Below are positions 1-10,345 of a stretch of DNA of 64,000 nucleotides, one piece after another. Location: NCBI GenBank assembly GCA_030407005.1, contig JAUDYN010000003.1, positions 1,116,001-1,180,000 of the forward strand. Reading direction: 5' to 3'. The notes under the pieces are model-generated. The model saw only the letters and a list, made by a program, of their open reading frames with translations. It was not told where the DNA came from and ran no database searches. How positions within the stretch are numbered: position 1 is the first letter of the stretch; each line of letters starts with the position of its first letter. The position numbers and the translations under genes were made by a program. This DNA comes from Desarmillaria ectypa. Taxonomy: Eukaryota > Basidiomycota > Agaricomycetes > Agaricales > Physalacriaceae.

Positions 1-72
1 GCAAGATAAGATCAAATTACGAGTGACGTCATATAGATCGATCTTCCTTGAGTCTCATCTACATCAGCCAAA

Positions 73-1282
73 ATGTCCGTGCAGTTGGAAAAGATGTCTT
101 CGAACAAAGTTTTTGAAGGAGAGCTGGCAAAGTATAGATTCAAGGTCTTTTTTCTTTTGCGATGTCCCCCGCACCCCACCGCTTATCTCGACCCCAGTCT
201 GCTGCGTTAGGCGGGCTCTTTGCGAATTTTAATCTTTTCATTCCACCAAATGCCAGCGAGACAACCAAAGTACCTGTACTAGTATATCTATCGGGCTTGA
301 CTTGCACTGAAGACAACGGGTCGGTAATCGCAGCTCTTGATCGCGATACGATCTGAGCTGACTGTCTAAACTCAAGAGCCCAGAAAGGTTCGTTCTTAGG
401 ACCTGCATCCGCTCAAGGAATCGCTATTCTCTTTCCCGACACTTCTCCCCGCGGGGCAGGTATCGAAGGCGAGGATGATAACTGGGATTTCGGGACGGGG
501 GCAGGTTTCTACATCAATGCAACCAACCCCAAGTACTCAAAGCATTATAATATGTACACTCACGTTACATTGGAGCTCCCAGAGATCATCGAAGCAGCCG
601 GACTACCTATCGTAAGTCCAGTGACCAAGTGTTTGGTTGAAGACATCTCAATAATTATTTTGAACTTAAAAAGGACTGGCAACGCCAATCGATCTTTGGT
701 CATAGTATGGGAGGACACGGAGCTCTAACGTTGTATCTCTCGTCGACTACGAAACAATACAGATCTGCGTCTGCCTTTGCTCCAATTTGTAACCCTACCA
801 AATGCCCTTGGGGCGAAAAGGCTTTCAGTGGTTATCTTCAGGGAGGCGTCGAAGAGGCCAAGGGAAAATATGATGCGACTGACTTGATTTCGGCTTACAA
901 AGAGCCGGTACACATCCTTATCGATTATGTTGGAACTCGTCCCTTTCTTTTCTTTTCTACAGGGCTTATCCCATCCACAGGGAACCGGTGACAACTTTTA
1001 CAAGGCGGGCCAGCTTCTTCCAGAAAACTTCCTCAAGGCATCAAAGGAAGTCGGTTACGACGAATTTCAGGTTCGTGTAAGGAGCCAGGAAGCATACGAT
1101 CACAGCTATTATTTTGTAAGTTTTACCGTTTGCATGCCTTGCCGTCCCAGCTTGAAGCGGGCTTCGTAGATTTCAACCTTTGCCGCTGACCACGTCCACT
1201 GTAAGTACATGCTTTTGCGCAAGTAACAATCAACGCTGAATACGTTATACTAACAGTTCATGCCAATTTCTTGAAAGCATGA
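73..1282 (+). CDS. S-formylglutathione hydrolase (esterase D family)
   Basis: This serine hydrolase of the glutathione-dependent formaldehyde detoxification pathway splits S-formylglutathione to formate and glutathione in the cytosol. The first exon starts [18 protein letters not shown]. The family signatures follow in order: [16 protein letters not shown], an FPDTSPRG loop, [14 protein letters not shown], the nucleophile elbow [10 protein letters not shown] near 702-724, and [17 protein letters not shown] text. The acid region reads IDYGTGDNF after splicing, and the histidine region reads [15 protein letters not shown]. The last short exons give FHANFLKA and a TGA at 1280-1282. At least six introns are needed, the last two flanking a very short exon near 1170-1200. 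Length matches the family (about 280 residues). No peroxisomal C-terminal signal is present. It is convergent with the kinase gene downstream. Function is confident; internal exon edges less so. Confidence 0.93.
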
Positions 1283-1484
1283 AAGGGGGGAAGCAAGAAG
1301 TTGAACGTAATTTTACTGTATCGTTTGTATTCCGTGCACTTGTCTATGATAGCAATATGCAAACTGTGTCAAAGAGTGACAATAGCAGGAGAGCCGAAGA
1401 CAGCAAAAGTCACCACCAAGAAGTGTTCAAATAGCAGAGTAACAGTGACTACCAAGAAAGAGACACAGATATCTCCCAGAGCTT

Positions 1485-3615
1485 TCATTGGAATGCAAGT
1501 ATTCGATCCCGATAAGCCGCCTCAAGTTCCTCCAGATCGGTTGTAATCCATTGGCTGCGAACTGCGGTATAGACAGTAGCGCGATGCAAGGGATTGTGAA
1601 TCAGAAGCCGTCCGACAAGGGCCTTGGCTAAAATGGGCAGGTCAGTCCCTGAAAGCAACAAGTCGGATGGCCGGACGAACCATCAGGGAGAGCATCCCAC
1701 GGCGGTCTCTGGAAGTCGACAGTCCCCTTGATGATTCTTTCCTTGAGCCGGGCTTCTCCGCTTAGATAGCTTTGCGAGAATTGCGAGAATTCGGGATCAC
1801 GAGAGTCTTGTATATGACTGATCCAGTTATCCGATGATCCAAAGGTTGCCTCATAGTCGAATGGATGTGTGCCTCTGCACATCAAATGATGGTGAGTGTT
1901 TGTCATACAGTTTCAGCGCGCGGAGCGATGCCCTCAGGCGCAAAGAGAGAAGAAAGCATTCACGTACGACAGCATGATGTATAATATAATGCCAGCACTC
2001 CAACAATCAGATGGCATCCTAGAGATTTTCAGTACTGTTCTATTGTGGAGGACATAGCGCGCACCCAACGTATCCCAGGTGTTTCTGATCCAGTGCAAGG
2101 ATACCTTCTGGCGGCAGATACGAAACAGTGCCGCACACATTGAATGTTTCTTGATACGATTTAGGACGAGCAAGTCCAAAGTCGGCGATCAGTATCCGCG
2201 GATATGGGCCGGGGCAATGGAGGAGAATATTTTCAGGCTAACGACGACATCGGTAAACCGAGCGCTAGAGCAGCAAAGAACATTCGCTTGCCTTTATGTC
2301 TAAGTCATAAATCAGCACCCGCATCAGCTCGAAACGGCCGTCATACCTCGGTGTGAGATACTTTTATCATGAAGATACATGAGAGCTTTAAGGAGCTGAT
2401 ACATGATGTACTTTGCCTCAGCTTCACATAAACGGCTTTCCTTCTCTGTATAGCTGGTGATGTATGTGAATAGGTCGCCGCCGGTGCAGAGTTGGAGGAA
2501 TATGTGGCTATGTGTTACGTCAGTAGAAATGCGCGGCTAGAGAGAAGAAGTACTGACATGAAGTTGCCGTTCACTTCAGAGTCGTATATGCGGTTAATAT
2601 TAGGCTGTCAAGATATGAGAGCATGATCCACGACTGACGAATCTTACTTGCATGATTCAAAGCCATAAGGATGCGGATTTCTTTCATCACTTGACTCATC
2701 TCGTGCTCCTTCTTCGTTCGGATACTTTTGCAGGCAATTTGCCGCTGGTGTGCTGTATCAAGGGCAAGATGGACGGTTGCAAAGGAACCGCTTCCTAGAC
2801 ACTGAGAAGTCACAACGTATGCGCCGATTTGCTATTATGATTGGGTGAGTCATGATGGGATGTCAGAATGTACAACTGAACCTTATGTGTTGGCTGCTGG
2901 GGAGGTGTAGGGTCGAAGACAGTGACTTTTTCGACAGGCTCTTTCCAAAGATGAATGCAGGTAAAAGCTGAAGACCCTTTCTGAGTGTCTACAAGATAAA
3001 TAGAAAGCCACGTACTGAGTGAGTCCGGTATGCGTATCATATCGCCATCCATCAATATGATTGCTGTCTTCCTGATTCGATGCTCATTCAAAATGATGCC
3101 GTTTTTAGACATATCCTGGATGCCAACAAGGAGTGAGGAGGATGGGTACTGAAAAAGAGTCCTAACCTGACAAGAAACAATAACACCGCCGTTGGGAGAT
3201 CGAACACTAAGAGACAGTTGGTGAAGATGATGATGCAGGGGAAACAAGAATCGTACGCGGAAAGCTTGCAGTGAAGGCCTGACACGGAAGCATCTGTAAT
3301 TACATAGGTGCTAGGACGGATGAGGAACACCTCTGATCTCTGAAGCCGCCAACGCACCAGTATTCCGGATTTCTGCCTATCGTTACGGGTCTGTTCAGAC
3401 TCAGCACTATCGCTATTAAAGAAGAAATGAAGTAGTCAGAAAATAGGTAACAAAAATGAGAGGATACCTTCTTTGCGGCCCTTCTTGACGGTGACCAATT
3501 TTGCGCATATATTCGACATTGACGGGCTGTTTCTGCGTGAAGAGGAGTGCCCAGTTCCATGGCAGATAGATAATGACGATCTGAGCGATTGTTGAATGGA
3601 TACAGCTCCAAGCAT
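1485..3615 (-). CDS. FHA-domain Ser/Thr protein kinase, Chk2/Cds1/Rad53-like
   Basis: A putative DNA-damage checkpoint kinase. After a short N-terminal tail (start MLGAVSIQQSL) comes an FHA phosphothreonine-binding domain rebuilt across three introns: TIGRNPEY, then ITDASVSGLHCKLSA, then CQDMSKNGIILNEHRI and GDMIRI. The kinase domain follows: glycine loop GSGSFATVHLA, lysine in IACKSI, hinge CTGGDLFTYI, catalytic loop HRDIKPENILL (created by splicing), DFGLARPKSYQE, GTVSYLPPEG, then MPSDCWSAGIILYIMLSG and the final helix LLIHNPLHRATV. It ends ILAFQ. Known Chk2-family kinases also put FHA before the kinase, but most carry an SQ/TQ-rich N-terminus; I see none here. The HRDIKPEN intron appears to be GC..AG and one C-terminal intron is only 32 nt. 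An upstream in-frame ATG at 3663 is possible. It lies in tandem about 107 bp beyond the LSG1 stop. Confidence 0.85.
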
Positions 3616-3722
3616 GGCAAGCAGAGGAGAAGAGAGTGACAGGAGATGGTAGTACAAGTACAAGCTGAGTCTATTTCAACGCCACAGACGCGTAAGCCAG
3701 ACGCGATGGGTCATGTGACTAC

Positions 3723-6081
3723 CTAATCGTACCCCTTCCCGCTTCGTTGCTTCACTCTCTTCATCTTCTTGTGACGTTTATTCCCTCCACCTTCTTGGTT
3801 CGCCAAGACGGAAGCAATACGTGCTTGTCTGTGCCCGACTGATGTCCCATCATCGGCGACTGAATTCTGATGCGGAAACATCTTTGAACGCGAGAATGCT
3901 TTCCCATTAACAAAGGCATGCCCCGCGAGGGAAGCATTTTGTTGGAAGAATTCCACGTCAAGTGCTTGTGTCCTTTCGCCAGAATTAGTAGTCGAACTGC
4001 CGTTAACGGGCGCACCGACATCAGGAGCAACGAAGGTATCTGCATCTTTTCCAACGCGTGTTACTGGGGCTTTTTTCTTTCCTTGAGCACGTCGCAATGC
4101 AATCTGATGTGTTTGTTCGTTGAACTCTGTCTCTGATACGCCGGGTGGTGGGTGGCAGAATAGGAGCTTAGCATTCACATAGTCCTTGAGGACATAACGT
4201 GCCGACCTAGCTTCATCGGGGTTCCCTTGGCCCGACCGCATGAATCCTCGAGCGACTGAGAATAGAAGACTCTGTCAGCAGCGTAATATTATCGTATTTT
4301 GAGAGAAAACGCACTGGCATATGAGATTAGGAAAGACTCTGCGGTGACTTGTCCGTCTCCGCCTTCTTCCTTGCCCCTGACCTTTATCGACAAGCCGTAC
4401 GTTGCCTCTAGAACAGGTTTTGGTATCCTTTTAACAATAAGAGTGGTCGGTCCTGTGTACTCCTTCATCTGGTCGATAGGTAGCACACCGTCACAAACCA
4501 GGTCCGCCTTTGTTGTAGCGAATTGCGGAAAAACAAGACCAGGGCAATCGCAAAGAACAATCGAATCAGACAGGTGTATTGTCTGAAAGTGCTTCGTCTT
4601 CCCCGGTGTTGATGAGACGCTGACTTTCTTCTCACCCAATAGAGAATTGATTGTACTAGACTTGCCCACGTTAGGGTATCCAACAAGACCGACCTGCAAT
4701 TTTTGAGGGAGCTTGCCGTTGGAGTCAGTGAACGCTATGTGACGCTTTGAGAAAATCCATAGGTTAGATATGATGTTCTGCTTACCAGAAAGGTCCGGTG
4801 CCATCCTCATGAAGAGATCCTCCAATTCTAACACTGTTAGAACTCTGGCCCGAAGATCCTGCTCCTCTTCAGGTTTGTCATCCGCAGAGAAGTAGGCTTC
4901 GCTGTCGTCAGAATCCGACTCAGTTTCAAGATAGTTTTGATCGCTCAAAGATGGCTCTTCGATATCGTCATCTTCGTCTGTAATGTCATTGTGGTCTCCT
5001 TCCGGGCCTGCAGTTCCTTGCTGCTCTTCTGCCAGTGCATCCCGTCTCGCTTGTTGCAGAGCAGCTGCATTAGTAGCAGAGAAGAATGCATACCGGATCC
5101 CTTGCTCGTCGAAATGATCAGCCCATAATCGGCTGTTCAGTATTATCAAACCTTTCGATGAACGAGAGAGGCGCGCGACATACCGTTGATGAGAGGACAA
5201 AAGATCAGCTTTGTTGATAAGCAGTAGGTTTCTCCGAATGCCCTTCCCAGTTCCCATTTCGCCCTCGGGCCCTTCAACATCTCTGACATAATCCTCCAAG
5301 TCTTCACAACGGAATCTGAGGGGGTTTCTGGCATCTACGATTTGTACAACAAGGTGCGAGCGTTCAAGAACACGCCAGAGCTGCCTCCAAACTTCGATGT
5401 TGCGCTCAAAAGGAGTGAGGAGAAAATGCTCCTCTTCTTGAAGTCTAAAAGTTGAGTCGTATTCAACCTCGATGTGCAGAGAGGACCAAGCTCACTCAGC
5501 TAGACCTCGACGCCAGTCAAGAAAGGCAGCCTTTTCTTGCTGGTCAAGTTCAACCGTAGTCATGCCCTTTGTCCATGGAGGTCGCCGAGGCACCCTCAGT
5601 CGCTGTTTGTTCTCTCTGTGTCTCTGTAGAGTTTTCTTTTCTTCTTGTTCATTTAGAAGATATGGATTCTGCGAAGAATTGGCTGATTGTTGGATAACCT
5701 TGACATTTCGCCGCTCTTGTAGTATGATTAGTAGATGTATCAGTAAAATCGATCCCCCACACACCAGCTATGAATTCTGTGCCTGCTAACTGGGCAGTGT
5801 TTAAAAACTCGTCCAGATCTCGTTCTTGAGTCACAGATTTTAAGCGAGAGGTCGGATCCACATCTGTGACATACTACTTAGAACTTGTAAGTATACGAAC
5901 TGCGATATTGTCTTTTCGGTCTCTGACCAGTCCTGATTCCTGCATTCTGCGAGCATCCTTGATTTTCTTGTTAATAATTGCTCGGCCAAGCCCGCTCGGA
6001 TTATGATCTCGACCTTTGGGAGGCTGTACGTTCACTCAGACCTCTAAATAGCATCATACAATGGCTCGTAGCGCTCACCAT
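3723..6081 (-). CDS. LSG1: Large-subunit GTPase LSG1 (circularly permuted, 60S export-factor release)
   Basis: Cytoplasmic GTPase of the YlqF/MMR1-HSR1 family; known LSG1 releases the export adaptor NMD3 from pre-60S ribosomes. The permuted G-motif order is visible: NKADLL (G4) comes before GYPNVGKSS (G1), SSTPGKTKHFQT (G2) and CDCPGLVFP (G3). The N-terminal signature LKSVTQERDLDEFL and the block FERNIEVWRQLWRVLERS are present. An acidic insert near 4860-4990 separates G4 from G1, as in eukaryotic LSG1. The C-terminus is basic. The start was chosen by splicing ATG directly to a 55-nt intron and then to PPKGRDHNPSGLGRAI, which restores the conserved MPPK start. A 33-nt intron is needed near 5864-5896. 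It is divergent from the DUF6593-like gene. Confidence 0.93.
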
Positions 6082-6372
6082 ATGTGTTTTCGAAAGCTGA
6101 TGATGGGAGGAAAGAAGAAATGAAATTTTGGCCTTACAAAATGATGACGTTTCGATCGAGATCGTTGATCTTATCTCCCCTGTTTCAACACCGTTTCTTT
6201 GCTTTTTTTTTGACCACCATGATATTAGGTCCGATTCTTTTTTCCGCCATTTCTGCGGATTGAATACTAAATGCTCAAGCTTTGTTTTGTAGATCAACCG
6301 CCTTCCCCCAGCTCGACTAATCTTCCAGAGTGTGTTGAAATGTGCCATCAATTCAAGTTTCTACCTTTACTC
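6082..6372. promoter_or_regulatory. Divergent promoter region, LSG1 / DUF6593-like gene
   Basis: The 291 bp between two divergent start codons must hold both core promoters. It contains T-rich runs (for example near 6200-6215) but no element I can name with confidence. This is inferred from gene arrangement only. Confidence 0.4.
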
Positions 6373-7232
6373 ATGAACCCACCAAACAGCTATGCCACAT
6401 CAGAGAATGCTCGCCCACCACGGTAAGCAACTTTTATGCACGTGTTCAAGCGCTCGGTGACGACCGACTAATTAATATCAACGTGAAGATATTGGACCCA
6501 TGAGCGTCCAGAGCACCCAATAACATACACTTTTACCAATTGGAATTCTAAAAGGATGATGTTGATACCTCCAGCCGACACAGGAAGAACATCTGGATCT
6601 GAACCCCTACCATCATACACTATCTCGGTGTCGCTGAACCTCAATCCGTTTCTCCCAATATCGTACGTAACAAGTGTTCATAGAGTGGGGTCGGAAGACA
6701 ACGTGTTCTTGGGTGAATTTGAGTACGTTCCATACTTATTTCAGCACATCATCTATGAACTTCTCTTAGGTTAGCCATAAACCATTCCCGGGAAATACTG
6801 ATGATGGGAGGTTTCAGTACGCGCATATCAAATGTCCTTTCCAATATACAATCTTCACCGGTAAATGAGAACCTCTAGCATCCATTGAGCGCTCGCTTAT
6901 TGCATAGGACCAAATAGCGGCATTGGTGGTGGGGTTTCGGTAGCGTATCCCTTCGATGGGATTGTCGAACAGCGCTTGAAGACGGGTCATTTATGTGCAT
7001 TGTAAGCCAATCATTCCCGCTCTCCTCGGATGTTTAAAAATGCATACCGTTGTATCAGTGCTACGCCGCGGATGAATCGAGGAGCCAACTTGCAACATTT
7101 ATCCCTCCACCAATTGCATCATCTCCGCCTCTTCCAGACCCGGTACTAACTGTGTTTCCGGATGGGCATCAGTGCTTTGACCACATATTGATATCCGCTT
7201 TGATCATTGAGAGAAAGATGACGATGAGCTGA
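6373..7232 (+). CDS. DUF6593-like protein
   Basis: A small protein of unknown function resembling the DUF6593 family that is expanded in Agaricomycetes. Exons join in phase to give MNPPNSYATSENARPPRYW, then ITYTFTNWNSKRMMLIP, PSYTISVSLNLNPFLPISY, VHRVGSEDNVFLGEFE, a middle segment with REILMMGGF, the tryptophan-rich WWWGFGSVSLRWDC, and a final exon with ATFIPPP and FDHILISALIIERKM. The family pattern of an early beta-rich core, a GEFE-like strand, an LRW motif and a hydrophobic I.SALI.E.K end is recognisable. There is no signal peptide or membrane segment. At least four introns, with all phases agreeing. Function unknown; the family assignment is moderately secure. Confidence 0.7.
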
Positions 7233-7380
7233 AGCATTTTACGCTGACCGTACGCAAGGCGAACTACATCCTTGCAAGCTATATTGATACAATTGCTATG
7301 TACAATATGCATGATGTGCACGTGGTATTAGTAAAGATTAGAATATGTTGTACGATAAAACTAATGCTATACGGGTAACG

Positions 7381-9352
7381 CTATAGTCGTGGTCTTGAGT
7401 TGTCGTAATCTTCCTGTTTCCGATTATCTAGTTCAGTGGTATGCATGCCGATGCGAGATTGTCCGTTCGTGTCCCTGGTAGTCCTGTCGACATCGTCACC
7501 GGTAGTCACTGTCACTGCCTCATCGTTTACGGCTGCCTCATCGTCTGGGCCCTCCTTTATAGTCGCACCACTCCCAGCCCTATTTCCCTTGCCACTGCTA
7601 AAAGGGTCGTTGGAAGAGCCTTCATCCGTGAGAAGCTTGGGTTGACCCTCAACCTTCTCTGCTAACATGTCTGCAACACCTAGGTAGAATGTTGCCGGCC
7701 GGAAGTTGATTTGGCGCCCGGTCATTTCTGCCCATTTATATCGGGCAGCATTTATCCAACCGACTAGATCAAGATGGTTCACATCTTCCAAGGTACCAAG
7801 GTACGTTCCCTTTAGGACATGAATGAATTCGAGATGACAATTCGAGGCACAGAACACCTACCCATTTCGCAGAGTTCACAGAAACCAACCCGTCATTGGG
7901 TCCTTCTTTCTCTAGCACCACTGAGTGCGACCATTTCCAAGTATCCACGAACCCGGGGTCGTAGACAGCTCCCCAGCTGAAGTATTGAACACCATCCATG
8001 TCCTTGACTTCTTCGTTGAAACGACGCATATTCTCGAGTGTCAGAAACTCAAATGCCTTTCCGTCACCCCCACCGTTGGGTAGCATATCCAAGAATTGCA
8101 AGAATGAAGGCATGCGGCTTTTCCCCAATGTAGTAAGAAAATGGTCGGCAAACGCAGAGCCTCGGTGAGGAGTCCCGATGGTGGTAATAGACAGAACGGA
8201 GAAATTTCGATGAGTAAGTTTGGAAGTTAGATAGCGACAGTCAAGGCCTCCCATACTATGACCTTTCATGAAAATTGTACGTGAGAAATTGAGACCCAAT
8301 GACAGTGGAGGACATACCTATGAGATGCACACTACGACCGGGATAAGCGGCAGATATTTTTTCTTCGAGCACTTTCGCCCTGTCAATGGGAGTACTCGTA
8401 GCTGGAACTCTGGTGATAAGAACCTCTGATCCGTTGGCCTCTAACACCTCTTTTATCCCGCGCCAGTGGGTCACTTGTAGGGGAGCTATTGCAGGTCCAA
8501 TAGTTACTGAATCGAAACCTAGAAGACCATGACAAAAGACGATCGGGTTTTTCGGAGAGCGATCTAAGTTACATGAGTATTCCTAGGAGACATCCACAAC
8601 GAGGCAAGAAACATACACTTCTTCCGAATGCGGTCCCGCTCCTCTTCGACCGTGTCTGCTCTATCATCTTCACCAAGCATTCCGTCTACATCTTCTTTGT
8701 TTTCGGATTGAAACCACCACCAATTCTTGGGCCAGGACGTGCTATCAAACGTAGACGTTCTCTCTGAGGATATGGGCTGAGGATGTGAACTGCGGCGGCG
8801 ATCGCGCTGGGAAACTGAACGTAGGGTATTTAGAGAGGTGCAATGAGTTGGAGCATTGCCAAGTATGACAGGCTGCTGATAAATTGAAGACTGGGAAGAT
8901 ATCGGAGAAGATGATAAAGGAGAAGAGGAATAGTTCAGTTGGCTTTCAGTCGATAATGATGATATCGGCAATGTCGTCCGCGTAAGGGTGTCGAAAATTT
9001 GCGGGGAATGACCGTGTCCTAGGCGCGATGTATACAGTGGTGTTGGTAGCCGAGCCAGCGGCGGTCGTGTGGGTAAACGTAATGATTCATGCAGGGCCTC
9101 GTTCAGCGACGCCAAGGCTGGCGACGGGGGAGTCGACGACCGGGATGACGCGGGAGACGATGCCTGTGATGAGGCTGTTGATTTGCTTGAACCGCTATTG
9201 TGATACGGCGACCACGTTTCAAGCCACCGCACTACAGGTTGAGACGACGTGCGGAGCGTCGAGGGTGACGTCGAAGGTACCTGGGAAGCAGTCTTTGACT
9301 TCGGTAGCTTCGAGGGCATCGCGACGAATGACGAGCAGGCTATGCGGCGCAT
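7381..9352 (-). CDS. Alpha/beta-hydrolase lipase with long disordered N-terminus
   Basis: Likely triacylglycerol lipase. The hydrolase core starts NPIVFCHGLLGFDS (oxyanion-hole region), continues with HWRGIKEVLEANG and reaches the nucleophile motif LIGHSMGGLDCRYL, joined across a short intron at about 8270-8320. The sequence IGTPHRGSAFADHF follows, then the likely acid in GPNDGLVSVNSAKWG and the likely histidine in EDVNHLDLVGW. The layout matches the bacterial LipA/fungal lipase group. About 230 residues upstream are serine/threonine/proline-rich and probably disordered, so it does not look like a simple secreted enzyme. No signal peptide is evident from the MRRIACSSFVAMPSK start; MPSK is an alternative start. 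The C-terminal tail after KLLTDEG is also low complexity. Substrate and location are not shown by sequence. Confidence 0.85.
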
Positions 9353-9435
9353 GCAACGGTCATGGAGTGATGCTAAGTAGCAGGTACTGAATTGAAGCCT
9401 GAATTGCGGGGCTGATGTGTGGGGTTAGGGTTAAG

Positions 9436-9840
9436 ATGATTGCTTCTGTACTCCCACCACAGCCCGCCCTCAATGACGGTGCGTAGACCGTTCCACTTGG
9501 GTCACCAGCAACGCCTTCAATTCTGCGACAGTGTCCACTACCAGAGAGGAGTTGGAAGCTGCCAATGCCTTAGCCAAGGTTACTTCTCCCCCAGAGTACG
9601 TTGGAAACTTGGAAAAAGCTGGTCGCGTCCTCACCTTTCTGTCCAAGGACACCACTTTTCATTTGTGCGTGTCAAGGTGCAATGGTTATATATATATATA
9701 TATTGTGGATCCTCAGCTTATGCTATGGTACAGGTTGTTTTCGGCTCTTCCCTTCCCGTGATCGTGTCACTGCTCATCGCAAACGAGAACACCCTGACAC
9801 TCCTGACGATGACTCTACCGTCATTACCTGGAACGAGTGA
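9436..9840 (+). CDS. Small orphan protein, splicing uncertain
   Basis: I do not recognise this gene. A plausible first exon encodes MIASVLPPQPALND. A 53-nt intron ending at ...GCGACAG joins it in frame to VSTTREELEAANALAKV and TSPPEYVGNLEKAGRVLTF. The last exon is ambiguous: depending on the donor used around the TA repeat near 9687-9703, it ends either in an acidic tail (DTPDDDSTVITWNE) or in a hydrophobic one. About 100 residues. It is divergent from the lipase and only about 80 bp from it. The central exon looks genuinely coding; the rest is guesswork. Confidence 0.4.
9687..9703. repeat. TA dinucleotide microsatellite
   Basis: About eight TA units in a row, probably inside an intron of the small orphan gene. 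Confidence 0.85.
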
Positions 9841-9950
9841 AAGCGGGGTCATTCGTTCTTTAGGATCCTAAATATACAGCGGTGCATGGCAGTTCTAAAT
9901 GATATAGTGGAAGTAGGGTGAGCGGTCAGCAGCATCAGCGCTAAAGAGAG

Positions 9951-10310
9951 TCAGCGAGTGCGCCATGAAAGTGGGCAAGCAACTTGATATATATTTGAAC
10001 CAATGAGACCGGAACAATTGCCAATTCCCATGAGCATTCCCATTGCATTAACCCAGCGATAACTATCAATTCGACAGGTGAACATAAAACGGACTACCTT
10101 CTTATAACCGATAACGTTGTTAGCCATCCAAGAGATACTGGTAGGAACAGGAGAATACGAAGAGAACACGATCAAACTGGTACACATAATGAGCACAATA
10201 TTGCAAGCAACTGTGGGTATCGCGTACGTCAATCCCCACCAGCTGTTGAAGTAGGCCAAGATACAAGCGGCAATGTAGATAGGCACAAGGATCAAGTATC
10301 ACTCATAGGC
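9951..10310 (-). pseudogene. Fragment of an MFS transporter (anion/allantoate-permease type)
   Basis: About 115 residues of membrane-protein sequence stand alone, without a start or the remaining helices. ILVPIYIAACILAYFNSWWG is a transmembrane stretch. The segments SWMANNVIGYKKVVRFMF and NAMGMLMGIGNCSGLIGSNIY match the W..NN..G..KR and G..N..G.I.S.IY pattern of the second half of DAL5-like major-facilitator proteins. Neither the N-terminal six helices nor the C-terminal end can be found nearby, and an in-frame stop lies just upstream. I read it as a decayed copy. It abuts, head to head, the glutathione-transferase relic. Confidence 0.65.
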
Positions 10311-10345
10311 GGTGAACTCCAGAGAACCGCATTCAGCTGGGGGGG

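Noticed and set aside
1301..1546. Plus-strand ORF downstream of S-formylglutathione hydrolase
   Set aside because: It overlaps the kinase 3' end on the other strand and shows no family features or splice partners.
9421..9435. Telomere-like GGGTTAGGGTTA
   Set aside because: Only about two units, inside a gene-dense region; too short to be a telomere remnant.
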